A stretch of 28,761 nt of DNA from a virus, in the IMG/VR virus record IMGVR_UViG_3300024314_000013, positions 1 to 28,761 of that record; one strand, given 5' to 3'. Below the pieces are notes generated by a model. It saw only the letters and a program-made list of their open reading frames with translations. It searched no databases and was not told where the DNA came from. How positions within the stretch are numbered: position 1 is the first letter of the stretch; each line of letters begins with the position of its first letter. Below are positions 13,328 through 22,429 of the stretch, piece after piece. The translations under genes were made by a program, and so were the position numbers.

Positions 13328-15841
13328 ATGGCATACATAAGCAGAACATTTGAAAATAATAGCGAGGTTAACCCAAGGGTTTCTTCAGCTAAAAAGTCAG
13401 CCAACAATTCAAAGAGGCAAAAGCAAATAATAGATCAGTATTGTGCTAATTCATTTTCGGATGGATTTGACGAAGATAGATTAAGAAATTTTGACTTGAA
13501 TTATGATTTATTAAATGGTAGAGTAGATACTAAGATATACGATGATAATAAGACCCACAGTATAATGGGGGAAACTTTTACATTGAATGATAATCCTGTT
13601 ATACACTATCCATTAATATCTCAAATTGGGCAGGCAATGATAGGTGAGCAGTTGAGAAGACCATTCTCTTTAGTAGTTCAAGATCTATCTCCATATAAAG
13701 AAACTTTCGTAGCTAAGGAATACAATAAGCTACTCAAGAGCAGTGTTGAGAAGGAGTTCCTAGGACCTCTAAAGAAGCAAGTAGCTAGTACTATGCTAAA
13801 AGAGTTTGGTATAGAAGATCCATTAAGTTTGACTCCTGAAGAGCAGAAGGAGTTTCAATCTCAGATAGAGGGTAGAGCAAGAGCTTTATCTCCTAAAGAA
13901 ATTGTTGAGTATATGGAAAATGACTACAGAACTCCTGTAGCTAAGCAAGCTCAAGAAGTTATGGCTTTTTTGACAGATTCATTAAATTTAAGAGAAAAGA
14001 ATATAGAAGGATTCGTACACTCACTTCCGACAGGAGAGGAGTATTATTACGTTGATGTTCATAGAGATGATTTATTATTTGAAAATGTTTATCCTGATGA
14101 GCTGATATATGGTGGTTCACCTAACAAGACATGGGTTCAAGAAATGGATTGGGCTAGGAGAGATCAAGTTATGACTATTCCTGATATAACAGAAAAATAC
14201 GCAGAGTACTTAACTCCTAAAATGCTAAAGGATCTTGAGGGTGGTATAATGCCTATGAGTGAGTTTAGAGGAAAGGGTTTCTCAAAAGAAGCTTGGTACA
14301 ATCAAGATAACATAAAAACAGTACTAGAAGCTTCAGCAAGAGATGGTGACTTCTATTTAGAAAAGTACGGAAACTTAGATACTAGAACAATTGAAGGTAA
14401 TAGAAACTTCACTAGTATGTACGGAGATGTTATGGGAGGATCAGGTACTAGAAATAACCAAAACATAAATACACTAGGACTTAGAGTTCAACATGTAACA
14501 TGGAAAGATAACAGGCTTTATAAAAAAGTACTAAGATATAATTCAGGTGAGGATAGAATGGAGAGCTATTGGGTAGGTGAAAACTATGAGCCTGTAGAAT
14601 CCGATTATAGTGTAACAAAGGTTTGGGCTAAAGAAGTTTGGCAGGGAACTAAGATTGCAGATCACTATATTAAAGTTGAGCCTCTTAAGTATCAGCATGG
14701 TTCAATAAAGAATCCATACAACTTAGAGCTACCTTACTACGGAAAGAGATACTTCAGTTATGCAAATAGAACTAAGAACAGAAGTGTAGTAGATTCAGGT
14801 AAAACATATCAGAGAGACTTTGATATACAGATGGCAGAGTTGAAGCATACTATTAAAACAAATATGGGTAATTTATTTCCATATAATATAGATGCCAAGC
14901 CTGAGAAGATGAAGCAGAAGGAATTCTTTACTTTATTAAAAGACTTCTCTATGTTACCAATTCAGAACAGGAAGCATGGAGTTTCACCTATAGACAACAA
15001 CATACTTAAAAGTATTAATGCTAGTAAGATGGCAGAGATAGGTGAGAACATAAATCTATTAAACTTCTTTAGAGAGGGTTTATTCGATGCTATGTATTTC
15101 AGTAAAGCTAGAGCAGGTGCAGCAGGTCAATATACAAATACATCAAACTTACAGTCTCAGCAATCAGCTAGTTCTAATCAGACTGAGCCAATTAACGAGA
15201 CTCACAGGATTATATTTGAAAAGGCAGCTAGGGCACTGATGGATAAAGCTAGGATGCATTATAAAGATCATCCTACTCAGATAGAGCATATACTATCACC
15301 TTCATCTTTGATGGAGTTGAAAGCAGGTAGAGAATTCTTCTACACAGAAATGGGTATTGAGTTAGAGAACTCAGGATTTGAAATGCAGCAGATAGAATTC
15401 TTAAAGCAGCAGATGATGCAGTTAGTAGGTGGAGCAGGAGGAAACGGTATAGACATTATACTAGAACTTACTCAAGCAACTACTAAGAGTGATATTATAA
15501 ATCTCACTAAGAGATATAAGAAAGAGATAGCAGAGGCTCAGCAGCAAGCACAGCAATTTGAGATGCAGAAGTTAGATAAGCAACAGCAAACTCAAGCAGC
15601 AGTAGATGCAGCAGCACAAGAGTATGATTATAAGAAGCACGTTGAAGTTCTTAGAAGTCAAGAAGCTAGAGCTCAGATACAATCACTCACAATCAAGAAT
15701 GCTGCAGATACTAATGGAGATGGTAAAGCAGAGCTTGTACTAGCAAAAGAGAAGCAAATTATAGCTGATAGAATAGCAAAAGACAAGCAGTTAGCATTTG
15801 ATAGAGAAGAATTAGCTTTAAAATACGGAAATAACAAATAA
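13328..15841 (+). CDS. Portal protein
   Basis: An 837-aa protein directly after TerL. It shows portal-type features: L-N-Y-D-L-L-N-G-R (57-65), the I-G-Q-A-M-I-G-E-Q-L-R-R-P-F segment (99-112) typical of large portals of Bacteroidota podovirus-like phages, and a long C-terminal helical region rich in Gln and Ala (about 735-790). Near the C-terminus D-T-N-G-D-G-K-A-E (794-802) resembles a calcium-binding loop. The portal forms the ring at one capsid vertex through which DNA enters and leaves. No portal structure motif alone is decisive; the call rests on size, local sequence and gene order. Confidence 0.85.
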   Translation: MAYISRTFENNSEVNPRVSSAKKSANNSKRQKQIIDQYCANSFSDGFDEDRLRNFDLNYDLLNGRVDTKIYDDNKTHSIMGETFTLNDNPVIHYPLISQIGQAMIGEQLRRPFSLVVQDLSPYKETFVAKEYNKLLKSSVEKEFLGPLKKQVASTMLKEFGIEDPLSLTPEEQKEFQSQIEGRARALSPKEIVEYMENDYRTPVAKQAQEVMAFLTDSLNLREKNIEGFVHSLPTGEEYYYVDVHRDDLLFENVYPDELIYGGSPNKTWVQEMDWARRDQVMTIPDITEKYAEYLTPKMLKDLEGGIMPMSEFRGKGFSKEAWYNQDNIKTVLEASARDGDFYLEKYGNLDTRTIEGNRNFTSMYGDVMGGSGTRNNQNINTLGLRVQHVTWKDNRLYKKVLRYNSGEDRMESYWVGENYEPVESDYSVTKVWAKEVWQGTKIADHYIKVEPLKYQHGSIKNPYNLELPYYGKRYFSYANRTKNRSVVDSGKTYQRDFDIQMAELKHTIKTNMGNLFPYNIDAKPEKMKQKEFFTLLKDFSMLPIQNRKHGVSPIDNNILKSINASKMAEIGENINLLNFFREGLFDAMYFSKARAGAAGQYTNTSNLQSQQSASSNQTEPINETHRIIFEKAARALMDKARMHYKDHPTQIEHILSPSSLMELKAGREFFYTEMGIELENSGFEMQQIEFLKQQMMQLVGGAGGNGIDIILELTQATTKSDIINLTKRYKKEIAEAQQQAQQFEMQKLDKQQQTQAAVDAAAQEYDYKKHVEVLRSQEARAQIQSLTIKNAADTNGDGKAELVLAKEKQIIADRIAKDKQLAFDREELALKYGNNK

Positions 15842-15876
15842 TTTTATAAAAAACGAGCACAAAAATACAACTTTAA

Positions 15877-15933
15877 GTAAGATTGGGGTTTAGGTACTAA
15901 AATGTTAAATACCTAAATACCCCAAAATCTTAC
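15877..15933 (+). other. Long bulged hairpin between portal and scaffold genes
   Basis: The left arm, 15877-15896, pairs fully with the right arm, 15910-15933: GTAAGAT with ATCTTAC (7 bp), TGGGG with CCCCA (5 bp) and TTTAGGTA with TACCTAAA (8 bp), all Watson-Crick, with 2-base bulges AA and TA only on the right side and a 13-base loop. There is no T-run after it, so it is not a standard terminator. It may be an RNA processing or stability element, or a protein site. Confidence 0.75.
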
Positions 15934-15943
15934 AATCTGGTTA

Positions 15944-15951
15944 TATATTTG
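15944..15951 (+). promoter_or_regulatory. Candidate Bacteroidota -7 promoter element for the capsid module
   Basis: TATATTTG is an exact match to TAnnTTTG, 18 bases before the scaffold-like gene ATG and just after the hairpin. No TTG/TTTG was seen at the usual distance upstream, so a phage-specific activator may be needed, or the match may be chance. Confidence 0.4.
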
Positions 15952-15969
15952 TGTCAGAAATAGAGGGAA

Positions 15970-17187
15970 ATGGAAAAAGGAGAACACAAGATTGGTAATA
16001 CAGTCGTAACTATTGGAGCAGATAATCCATTTGCACCAAAACCTGTAGGGGAAGAAACTAATGCAGTTGTAGATAATACTGAAGTTGTAGAGCAACTTGA
16101 AGCAGATCCTCCTGTTGAGGAAAAATCTGTTGAGAGTGATGATGGAACTACAGATATGACTGATGTAACTCAGGATGTACTAGACTCATTAAAAAAGGAG
16201 GATTCAGTTGAAACTAAAGAAGAGGTTGAGGTTGAGTCAAACAAAGGAGATAGTTTAGGAGATGTATACTCAAGAGTAGCAGAGCAAATGAAAACTGATG
16301 GATATTTACTTCCTGATGTAGAAGTACCTGAAAACGCAACAGGTGACCAAGTATATAACTTATATGTAGAAGCTAATAAAGCTAAGCTACAAGAGCAGGT
16401 CGCTACAGCAACTCGTACAGAGGTTTTAACTACCTTAGAGAAGATGGGTGTAAATGAATCAGATATTCAATACGCTATGGCTATCAGGGGAGGAGCAGAT
16501 CCAAGTGAACTAGGTCAATATGTACAATACGAGAAGTATGCTACTATAAATCCTGAAGATGCAGAGTCTGATCTAATGCTTGATGTAATAAGCAGAGGAA
16601 TGAGAGATAGGGGTTATTCTGATGAAAGAGTAAAACGTATCACTGAGAGTTTAGAGATTAGTGGAGAAGATTCTATAAGAGAAGAATTTAAAGAATACCA
16701 AAAGGAATTCAAAACTAAGCATGATAGCTTTATACAACAAAAGGCACAGGTTGCTGCTCAAAAGGCACAACAGGAGGCAGATGATTTAAAAGCTAATACA
16801 GATTACTTAGAAGGAGTATTTAGAGAAAAGTCTATAAGAGAAGAGCCTTTATCAGATACTCAACTAGAAGATATTAGATCTTCAATATTTGAGAAAAACG
16901 CTGTAGTAGAAGTAGAAGGTAAAAAATACACAACTTCTGAATGGAATAAATTCTTAATTGAAGACCTTAAAGACTTTAAGACTCAGATGTATCTATTTAA
17001 GATACTTAAGTATAGAGGCGAAGAGTTAGAAGGAGTAAAAAGAAAAGCAAAAGATCTTTCAGATAAAGATTTTATGAATAGGAACACTGTGGAGATTGAA
17101 AAATATCCTGAAGGAGATCCTGTTAAAAATAGAAATAATAAAAAAAACCCAGGGTCATGGTTTGATCTAGGGGACAAAGTACTTTAA
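15970..17187 (+). CDS. Scaffold-like protein
   Basis: A 405-aa, very acidic and mostly helical protein placed between portal and capsid genes, the usual site of a scaffolding protein. Residues 25-100 are rich in Glu, Asp, Val and Thr and probably disordered. About residues 235-285 form a likely coiled coil (K-E-Y-Q-K-E-F-K-T-K-H-D-S-F-I-Q-Q-K then Ala/Gln-rich). The C-terminus turns basic (NRNNKKNPGSW), as in scaffolds that bind the capsid inner surface. No protease motif was seen. It would guide procapsid assembly and then leave or be digested; the ClpP-like protease at 2392-2871 is a possible partner, which is speculative. Confidence 0.7.
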   Translation: MEKGEHKIGNTVVTIGADNPFAPKPVGEETNAVVDNTEVVEQLEADPPVEEKSVESDDGTTDMTDVTQDVLDSLKKEDSVETKEEVEVESNKGDSLGDVYSRVAEQMKTDGYLLPDVEVPENATGDQVYNLYVEANKAKLQEQVATATRTEVLTTLEKMGVNESDIQYAMAIRGGADPSELGQYVQYEKYATINPEDAESDLMLDVISRGMRDRGYSDERVKRITESLEISGEDSIREEFKEYQKEFKTKHDSFIQQKAQVAAQKAQQEADDLKANTDYLEGVFREKSIREEPLSDTQLEDIRSSIFEKNAVVEVEGKKYTTSEWNKFLIEDLKDFKTQMYLFKILKYRGEELEGVKRKAKDLSDKDFMNRNTVEIEKYPEGDPVKNRNNKKNPGSWFDLGDKVL

Positions 17188-17209
17188 AATAAAAAACAAA
17201 ACATTAAAT

Positions 17210-18763
17210 ATGTCATTTAGAGGAACGCCACATGGTTCAAAATACCAAATAAATCACGTACCAATGAGTCGTGAGCAGAAATTTGGATCGGATATCAGAT
17301 ATTCAGATTTACTTTTAGCTGCTGGACCAAAGCACGCACACTACGAAGAGCTAATCGCTTTGAGTAAAACATTCTATTCGCCAATGTCTGAGACACTGAG
17401 CAAGACTACTACTCCATTCATGGATTGGGTATCTGCTAACGGTGGAATGATGGATGTAGGTAAGAATCAAGTTAGATGGAGAGTATACGGTACGCCAGCT
17501 ACAGAAACTTCAATTACACAGAATCCTTATGCAGCATCTGACCTTCCTGGTGCAGGTAATGAAGTAGGACATGTAATTTTAGATAACGAATTTTACAAGC
17601 CACAAGATCTACTTTACCCTGTAGGACACTTCAAGTATGAAATCATGCTTCAGTCTTTTGCAGAGCCAGTAGGAGCTAATTCTTGGAGATATGAATTCAA
17701 GACAACTGAAAAGGATACATTCATTCCTGTAGCATTCTTCGATATTGGAAGAAAGTGGGATAGAAAAGGTTCTGTTAGTTCTTGGATTGACACTATGACT
17801 TATGGTTCAAGTGAATTCCAAATGAATTACACATACCTTGAGTTCGCAGTTAACTTGACAACATTCACAAAAGCTTATTCAGTAGACGAGGAAACTCACC
17901 TACAAGATGGTACTTTAATCGTATCAAGACATGATATCGATTCTGATGCTAACATGGAAAGAGGTCTTATCAACAAGATGGAGCTTGAGCACGAAATGAC
18001 TTACCGTAGAGAGAAGGAACTTCTTATGATGACAGGTAGATCTTCTGATCACCACAGAGACATCAACTCTAAGCAGTTAATTACAACAGCTCCTGGTTTC
18101 TTCGAATTCATGGAAGAAGCTCAGATCATGAAGTATAACCCAAAGGTTAATAACCTTGATATGTTCTCTAACATTTTGGACAACTTCTGGTATGACAGAG
18201 TTCCAATGGCACAGAGAAACATCATGTTAATGACAGGTGAGGGAGGACTTAAACTTTTCCACAATTGGGTAAAAGAAAGATTCGACAAAGAGCCTGTTCT
18301 TATTGATGATTCATTTGTACTAGGAGAAGAAGTAGCAGATGAGTTTTCTGACAGAATGAAGCGTTCTTACGGAACAACTAGATTCTTCAAGTATAACTTA
18401 GACCTTTTCGGTTCAATTACAGTAGGACATTGGGCAATGTTAGATAACCCAAGAGTATTTGGTGAGTCTTCAATCATGCCTGGTACAAACAAACCTGCAA
18501 GTTCTTTCGAATTTATTGCAATGGATATGGGTATCGGTGCTAAGCCAAATATCAAGATTCTTACAAGAAACGAAAAGAGAAGAAGAACTGTTACTTCAGG
18601 TTACTGGTCACCATTTGGTGCAGTAGGAGTTGACAATCCAAGATTCTCACAACCTGGTGATACATCATTAGGAGATGCGTATAAGATTGAAATGAGAGAA
18701 GTATTCGGTTTAGCTATTGATGATTTAAGTTCTGTTCTTAGAATGGTTCCTGAAGTTCAATAA
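17210..18763 (+). CDS. Major capsid protein
   Basis: A 517-aa protein following the scaffold-like gene and followed by a strong terminator. It has little predicted disorder, many aromatic residues and no enzyme motifs, as expected for an HK97-fold shell protein: for instance S-W-R-Y-E-F-K-T-T-E-K-D-T-F-I-P near 160-175 and a C-terminal P-F-G-A-V-G-V-D-N-P region. Codon use differs from its neighbours: by hand count Phe is about 23 TTC to 9 TTT, against 14 to 26 in terL, a sign of high expression. The fold itself was not verified, so the call rests on order, size and expression signs. Confidence 0.8.
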   Translation: MSFRGTPHGSKYQINHVPMSREQKFGSDIRYSDLLLAAGPKHAHYEELIALSKTFYSPMSETLSKTTTPFMDWVSANGGMMDVGKNQVRWRVYGTPATETSITQNPYAASDLPGAGNEVGHVILDNEFYKPQDLLYPVGHFKYEIMLQSFAEPVGANSWRYEFKTTEKDTFIPVAFFDIGRKWDRKGSVSSWIDTMTYGSSEFQMNYTYLEFAVNLTTFTKAYSVDEETHLQDGTLIVSRHDIDSDANMERGLINKMELEHEMTYRREKELLMMTGRSSDHHRDINSKQLITTAPGFFEFMEEAQIMKYNPKVNNLDMFSNILDNFWYDRVPMAQRNIMLMTGEGGLKLFHNWVKERFDKEPVLIDDSFVLGEEVADEFSDRMKRSYGTTRFFKYNLDLFGSITVGHWAMLDNPRVFGESSIMPGTNKPASSFEFIAMDMGIGAKPNIKILTRNEKRRRTVTSGYWSPFGAVGVDNPRFSQPGDTSLGDAYKIEMREVFGLAIDDLSSVLRMVPEVQ

Positions 18764-18787
18764 GATAAACTTTAGATTATAATTAAG

Positions 18788-18831
18788 CAGCAGCATCACT
18801 AGTTCGAGTTAGTGATGTTGCTGTAATTTTT
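18788..18831 (+). terminator. Rho-independent terminator after the capsid gene
   Basis: A 14-bp stem, CAGCAGCATCACTA (18788-18801) with TAGTGATGTTGCTG (18810-18823), contains one G-U pair, has an 8-base loop and is followed by TAATTTTT. It starts 24 bases after the capsid stop codon, so it can set high capsid output apart from the downstream genes. Confidence 0.85.
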
Positions 18832-18854
18832 GGGATAATATAAATATAAAATAA

Positions 18855-19904
18855 ATGGCAACTAAGTCAACAGCAAAAGAGAGTGCTAAGTCTTCTAAAA
18901 AGACTCAAGCACAGAATATCTTAAAAACAAATTTGCCCCCTGTGGTTTTCTTATCTAAGGTGGACAAGTTGAATAGATTAACAACAGGTAAACTAGCTAA
19001 GCCTGGTTTCTTTGGTCAGAAGGCTAAGAACCCTAGTTCAGACAGTTTCGATGATCAGGAGTTAGAGTATGATTATACTTCAATACCTGGAGCAGTTAGG
19101 AATCTAACTACTCAGTGGGACAAGATTAATCAAAAATGGGCTTGGTACGGTACGTATAACGACCTACATAGAATAGGAGAAGCATTAAGTTTAAGAGATC
19201 CAAAGACAGGTAATATAATAATGCCTGAAGAGAAGTCTCTTACAAATCCTTCAGATCCTTTCTTAAACCATCATGATTTCTTTGCAAGCACATTTATGCG
19301 AGGTGGTAAGATAGCACTTCACGCTGATATTCCTTTAGAGGAGTTTTTTATCAGAACATACATGGGTAACCCTGAGATCAAGAACCCTATGCTTAATCAA
19401 TCAAGCATTACTGTAGCAGGTGCAGAATTAGCTATATGGAGTCCACAAACAGAGACTAAGATCCGTAAGGAGAAAGTTGAAGAGGAGGATTCAGCAATAG
19501 AATTCTTGAGAAACATGTCAGTTGATAGACAACTGCACATAGCTCAAATTATGCAGCCAACATCTTTTGATGAGCTTACAGGAGACAATGAGCTTCTATA
19601 TATGGAGCTAAGAGATGGATTTGCTAAGAATACAGCAAAGTCTAGTAAGTTCGGTGGATCTACTTGGCAAAGCAGGTTCTTGCAACTAGCTCAGATGAAA
19701 GATGCAGAGTTACATACTATGGCACAGATCATAGATGCTAAGTCAAAGAGAGCATTTACAAGAAAAGAGGGAGTTTATCACTTAGGTGGACTTAAACTTG
19801 AGAATACTAAAAATGACAATGACTTAATTTCATATTTCATGAATCCTAAGAATATGGATATGTGGGATAAAATAGTTGACTTTTTAGAGAACTTTGAAAA
19901 ATAA
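18855..19904 (+). CDS. Unknown structural-region protein (349 aa)
   Basis: The first gene after the capsid terminator. The N-terminal 25 residues are Lys, Ser and Ala rich (ATKSTAKESAKSSKKTQAQ) and probably flexible. The middle contains W-D-K-I-N-Q-K-W-A-W-Y-G-T-Y-N-D-L-H (about 88-105) and F-L-N-H-H-D-F-F-A-S-T-F-M. The C-terminal half is helical, ending in acidic and aromatic residues. No family recognised. Position between capsid and connector genes suggests a virion protein, for example an auxiliary capsid or internal protein. Confidence 0.7.
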   Translation: MATKSTAKESAKSSKKTQAQNILKTNLPPVVFLSKVDKLNRLTTGKLAKPGFFGQKAKNPSSDSFDDQELEYDYTSIPGAVRNLTTQWDKINQKWAWYGTYNDLHRIGEALSLRDPKTGNIIMPEEKSLTNPSDPFLNHHDFFASTFMRGGKIALHADIPLEEFFIRTYMGNPEIKNPMLNQSSITVAGAELAIWSPQTETKIRKEKVEEEDSAIEFLRNMSVDRQLHIAQIMQPTSFDELTGDNELLYMELRDGFAKNTAKSSKFGGSTWQSRFLQLAQMKDAELHTMAQIIDAKSKRAFTRKEGVYHLGGLKLENTKNDNDLISYFMNPKNMDMWDKIVDFLENFEK

Positions 19905-19910
19905 AAGAAG

Positions 19911-20639
19911 ATGTCTAAGATACCAGTAGAGAAATTACTATACGATTTCTATTTGAAGAAGAATTCAATGAACACTGGGTCATCTAAGAACTTTGCAATT
20001 AGAGATGTGGTAAGTTTTATAAATGAGGCTTGGTACAGAATAGCAGAGAACAATATTCAATTAGCAGAGCAGGATAGAAGGTACGAAGATAATATTAGAC
20101 TACTAAAGGTTAAGCATAAGAAATTAAACTTAACGAAGGTAAATAAAGATTATTGGGTGGCTAAGTATCCTAGCAATCTATATAAAAGGTTAAACCAATC
20201 AGCAGTTATATCTCATGAGAGATGTGTAGACTGTCAAAAGGAGATACCTTTAAGAATAGTACAATCGGATGATTTAAACGATGCTAGAAGAGACCCATAC
20301 AGGAAGGCAAATTTCGGTTGGGAACAATTAATAGCAGAGCAAGGTTCTAATGGTTTATACGTATACACTGATGGTCAATTAGACTTAGACAGTGTTATAG
20401 TAGACTACTATAAGAAGCCCACAGGAGTTACAGCAGATCATTTAATAACTTGTAATAAACCTATAAGTCAATTAGATGGTATATTAGAAGCAAATTCTGT
20501 ATTCTTTGAAGTAGATAACACATCAATAGCAACTAAAGTAGTAGATGTTGCAGTATTGATTAGTGATGCAGCTACAAGGAGTCCACAACAATTTCAAACA
20601 GATTTTAATAAGATAGTTTCTATCGATAAAATAGCATAG
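19911..20639 (+). CDS. Head-tail connector (adaptor)-like protein
   Basis: A 242-aa protein. Residues of about 28-45 (A-I-R-D-V-V-S-F-I-N-E-A-W-Y-R-I-A-E-N) resemble the N-terminal helix of phage adaptor proteins that dock on the portal. Near residue 101 there is a C-V-D-C-Q-K-E-I-P motif, and D-S-V-I-V-D-Y-Y-K-K-P-T-G-V (162-175) is a strand-turn segment seen in connector and tail-stabilisation proteins. It would join the portal to the tail. The call rests on short similarities and gene order, so a different ring or tail protein is possible. Confidence 0.6.
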   Translation: MSKIPVEKLLYDFYLKKNSMNTGSSKNFAIRDVVSFINEAWYRIAENNIQLAEQDRRYEDNIRLLKVKHKKLNLTKVNKDYWVAKYPSNLYKRLNQSAVISHERCVDCQKEIPLRIVQSDDLNDARRDPYRKANFGWEQLIAEQGSNGLYVYTDGQLDLDSVIVDYYKKPTGVTADHLITCNKPISQLDGILEANSVFFEVDNTSIATKVVDVAVLISDAATRSPQQFQTDFNKIVSIDKIA

Positions 20640-20673
20640 CTAAATACAAACAGAAAATAAATAAAATAAATTC

Positions 20674-22290
20674 ATGAAGAATTACGCTAACTTTAACAGA
20701 ATATTAGTAACTGAGGGAGATTTCGCTTTCCCTGCAGCAGGTTTACCTCTTTACACAATTAAAAGAAAGCCTGGTACGACTCAGACAAGACGTATTTATA
20801 ACAACGCATTTAAGCCTAAGCAACCAATACTATGGTTAGATGTACCTGCAGGATCAGCAGCAGGAACAGTACCTGAAACAATTGATGTTGCAAGTATTAC
20901 TGCAGACAATGTTGGAAGCCTTAACATAGGTGTACTTCATTCAAGTGGTAGCAATGGTATCGTAGATTCAATCAGAAGCGCAGGACCTGAAGAGTTCGGT
21001 GGATGTGATATTAGAGATCTAGGAGCTTACGGACCATCTTGTGCACTAAGTGAAATCAAAGCTGCTTATCCAAAGTGCTTAAGCTGCGATACACTTTCAG
21101 TTAGAATCACTTTAGATGATAACGAAACTAGAGCATTTTACCCAAATCGTGTAAGAGCATCACAAGTTTTTTCTTATACACCTAACTGCAAGCAGTGCGA
21201 GGATTGTGATAAGACTGTAACAGCAGATGAATACATGTGTGGTCTTGTAGACGAGATCAACGGTAATCTAGAAAGAATTACTTTAGACGAACTACCATAT
21301 CCAGGTATGGGTTCAGGAAGAAGTTTTGATAAGCCTTACAAAGCTGTTAAACTTCATCCAACATTCAAATCATACTGTATGGTTCCTGAAGGAACTGATT
21401 GTGATGGTTGTGATAGAATTGATGCACTTACAACATTTACTATTAATGGTGTAGAGAAGAACTTCGTAGGTCTTACAGCAGCAGCAGATAATACTAAAAC
21501 TCTTACAGCTCAGCTAGAAGAAGCAGCAGCTCAGATCCAAGAAGGTTTTGAAGAAGAGTATGGAAGACATGGAGGTTTCGTAGTACTTACACAAGGTATG
21601 GGAGACTGTTGTGGAATCCAAATGTATGTTTCTACATGTGATACTAACTTCGCAATTGCAGGATTGTCTGATTGTGCAAATGCAATCGTACCTTTCCCAA
21701 CATTCTCACAGGAGTCATTCTGTCAAGATTGTGCAACAAGTACAGATACTGAAACACCAACTGCAGGATTAGCAATTATCGCTAAGCAAGATAAGCTTGA
21801 GTGTGGAGCGTTCATAGGACAAGTACCTGAGTATAGAGGAAGACAAATTGATATTGAATTCTTTGATGCTTATGAGGCAATTAACACTAACTTCTTGAAA
21901 GCTACGCTTCAGAAAGGTGCTATCGCTTCTAACTTCGGAACAGATGTACAACTAAGAGAGTATCACCAAATCGTAGGTGGAGAAGGGTTTGATTTCCAAC
22001 AAGGAAACACTTACTCAGGACACTTAGGATTACCTGATAGTAACTCACAGTTAGCTAACATAACAACAGCAGATTGTCAAACATCTTACTGTACTTACTA
22101 CGTAAGAAGTAGAGTATATGGAGATACATTTGTAATGCCTGAAACTAATACTTACAAAGTATTTTCAGAGCTTAATGTACCTCAAGGAGATTCAACTACA
22201 AGAACTGCAATAGAGGCATTGTTTACAAAGTTTGTAGCTATCAAGCCGAATGTATGTAGAGATTTAGCTACTGCAGTCTGTCCTTCATAA
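20674..22290 (+). CDS. Large Cys-rich virion protein (538 aa)
   Basis: By hand count this protein has 22 cysteines, several in C-x-x-C pairs: K-C-L-S-C, N-C-K-Q-C-E-D-C, D-C-D-G-C, F-C-Q-D-C and G-D-C-C. The C-terminal third (A-F-I-G-Q-V-P-E-Y-R-G-R onward) is rich in strands and has few charges. There is no signal peptide. It is cut off from downstream genes by its own terminator, and its Phe codons (about 15 TTC to 13 TTT) are midway between terL and the capsid gene, suggesting fairly high expression. A major tail or auxiliary capsid protein held by metal ions or disulfides is plausible. I do not recognise the family. Confidence 0.7.
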   Translation: MKNYANFNRILVTEGDFAFPAAGLPLYTIKRKPGTTQTRRIYNNAFKPKQPILWLDVPAGSAAGTVPETIDVASITADNVGSLNIGVLHSSGSNGIVDSIRSAGPEEFGGCDIRDLGAYGPSCALSEIKAAYPKCLSCDTLSVRITLDDNETRAFYPNRVRASQVFSYTPNCKQCEDCDKTVTADEYMCGLVDEINGNLERITLDELPYPGMGSGRSFDKPYKAVKLHPTFKSYCMVPEGTDCDGCDRIDALTTFTINGVEKNFVGLTAAADNTKTLTAQLEEAAAQIQEGFEEEYGRHGGFVVLTQGMGDCCGIQMYVSTCDTNFAIAGLSDCANAIVPFPTFSQESFCQDCATSTDTETPTAGLAIIAKQDKLECGAFIGQVPEYRGRQIDIEFFDAYEAINTNFLKATLQKGAIASNFGTDVQLREYHQIVGGEGFDFQQGNTYSGHLGLPDSNSQLANITTADCQTSYCTYYVRSRVYGDTFVMPETNTYKVFSELNVPQGDSTTRTAIEALFTKFVAIKPNVCRDLATAVCPS

Positions 22291-22304
22291 TAAATATATA
22301 TAAC

Positions 22305-22340
22305 TAGGAGTGTGGCAAAAAGTTGTCACCTCCTATTTTG
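22305..22340 (+). terminator. Rho-independent terminator after the 538-aa gene
   Basis: The stem TAGGAG-T-GTGGCAA (22305-22318) pairs with TTGTCAC-CTCCTA (22323-22335) with one bulged T and one G-U pair, and is followed by TTTTG. It begins 15 bases after the stop codon. Confidence 0.85.
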
Positions 22341-22344
22341 TATT

Positions 22345-22413
22345 ATCCCCAACTCGATTTTCATTGGCAGGAGACATTCATTCGAGTGTTTCCTGACCTT
22401 TTACTTGGGTGGG
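22345..22413 (+). other. Possible pseudoknotted RNA leader
   Basis: Between the terminator and the next ATG (22430), ACTCGA (22352-22357) can pair with TCGAGT (22382-22387), while GGCAGGA (22366-22372) can pair with TCCTGACC (22391-22398, one bulge). Because the arms alternate, both together make a pseudoknot. An outer TCCCCA with TGGGTGGGA pairing is also possible. This may be a translational control element. Not verified by folding. Confidence 0.4.
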
Positions 22414-22429
22414 AATAAAAATAAAAACG

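Noticed and set aside
15877-15933. Calling the long hairpin a Rho-independent terminator
   Set aside because: There is no T-run after the right arm; the following bases are AATCTGG.
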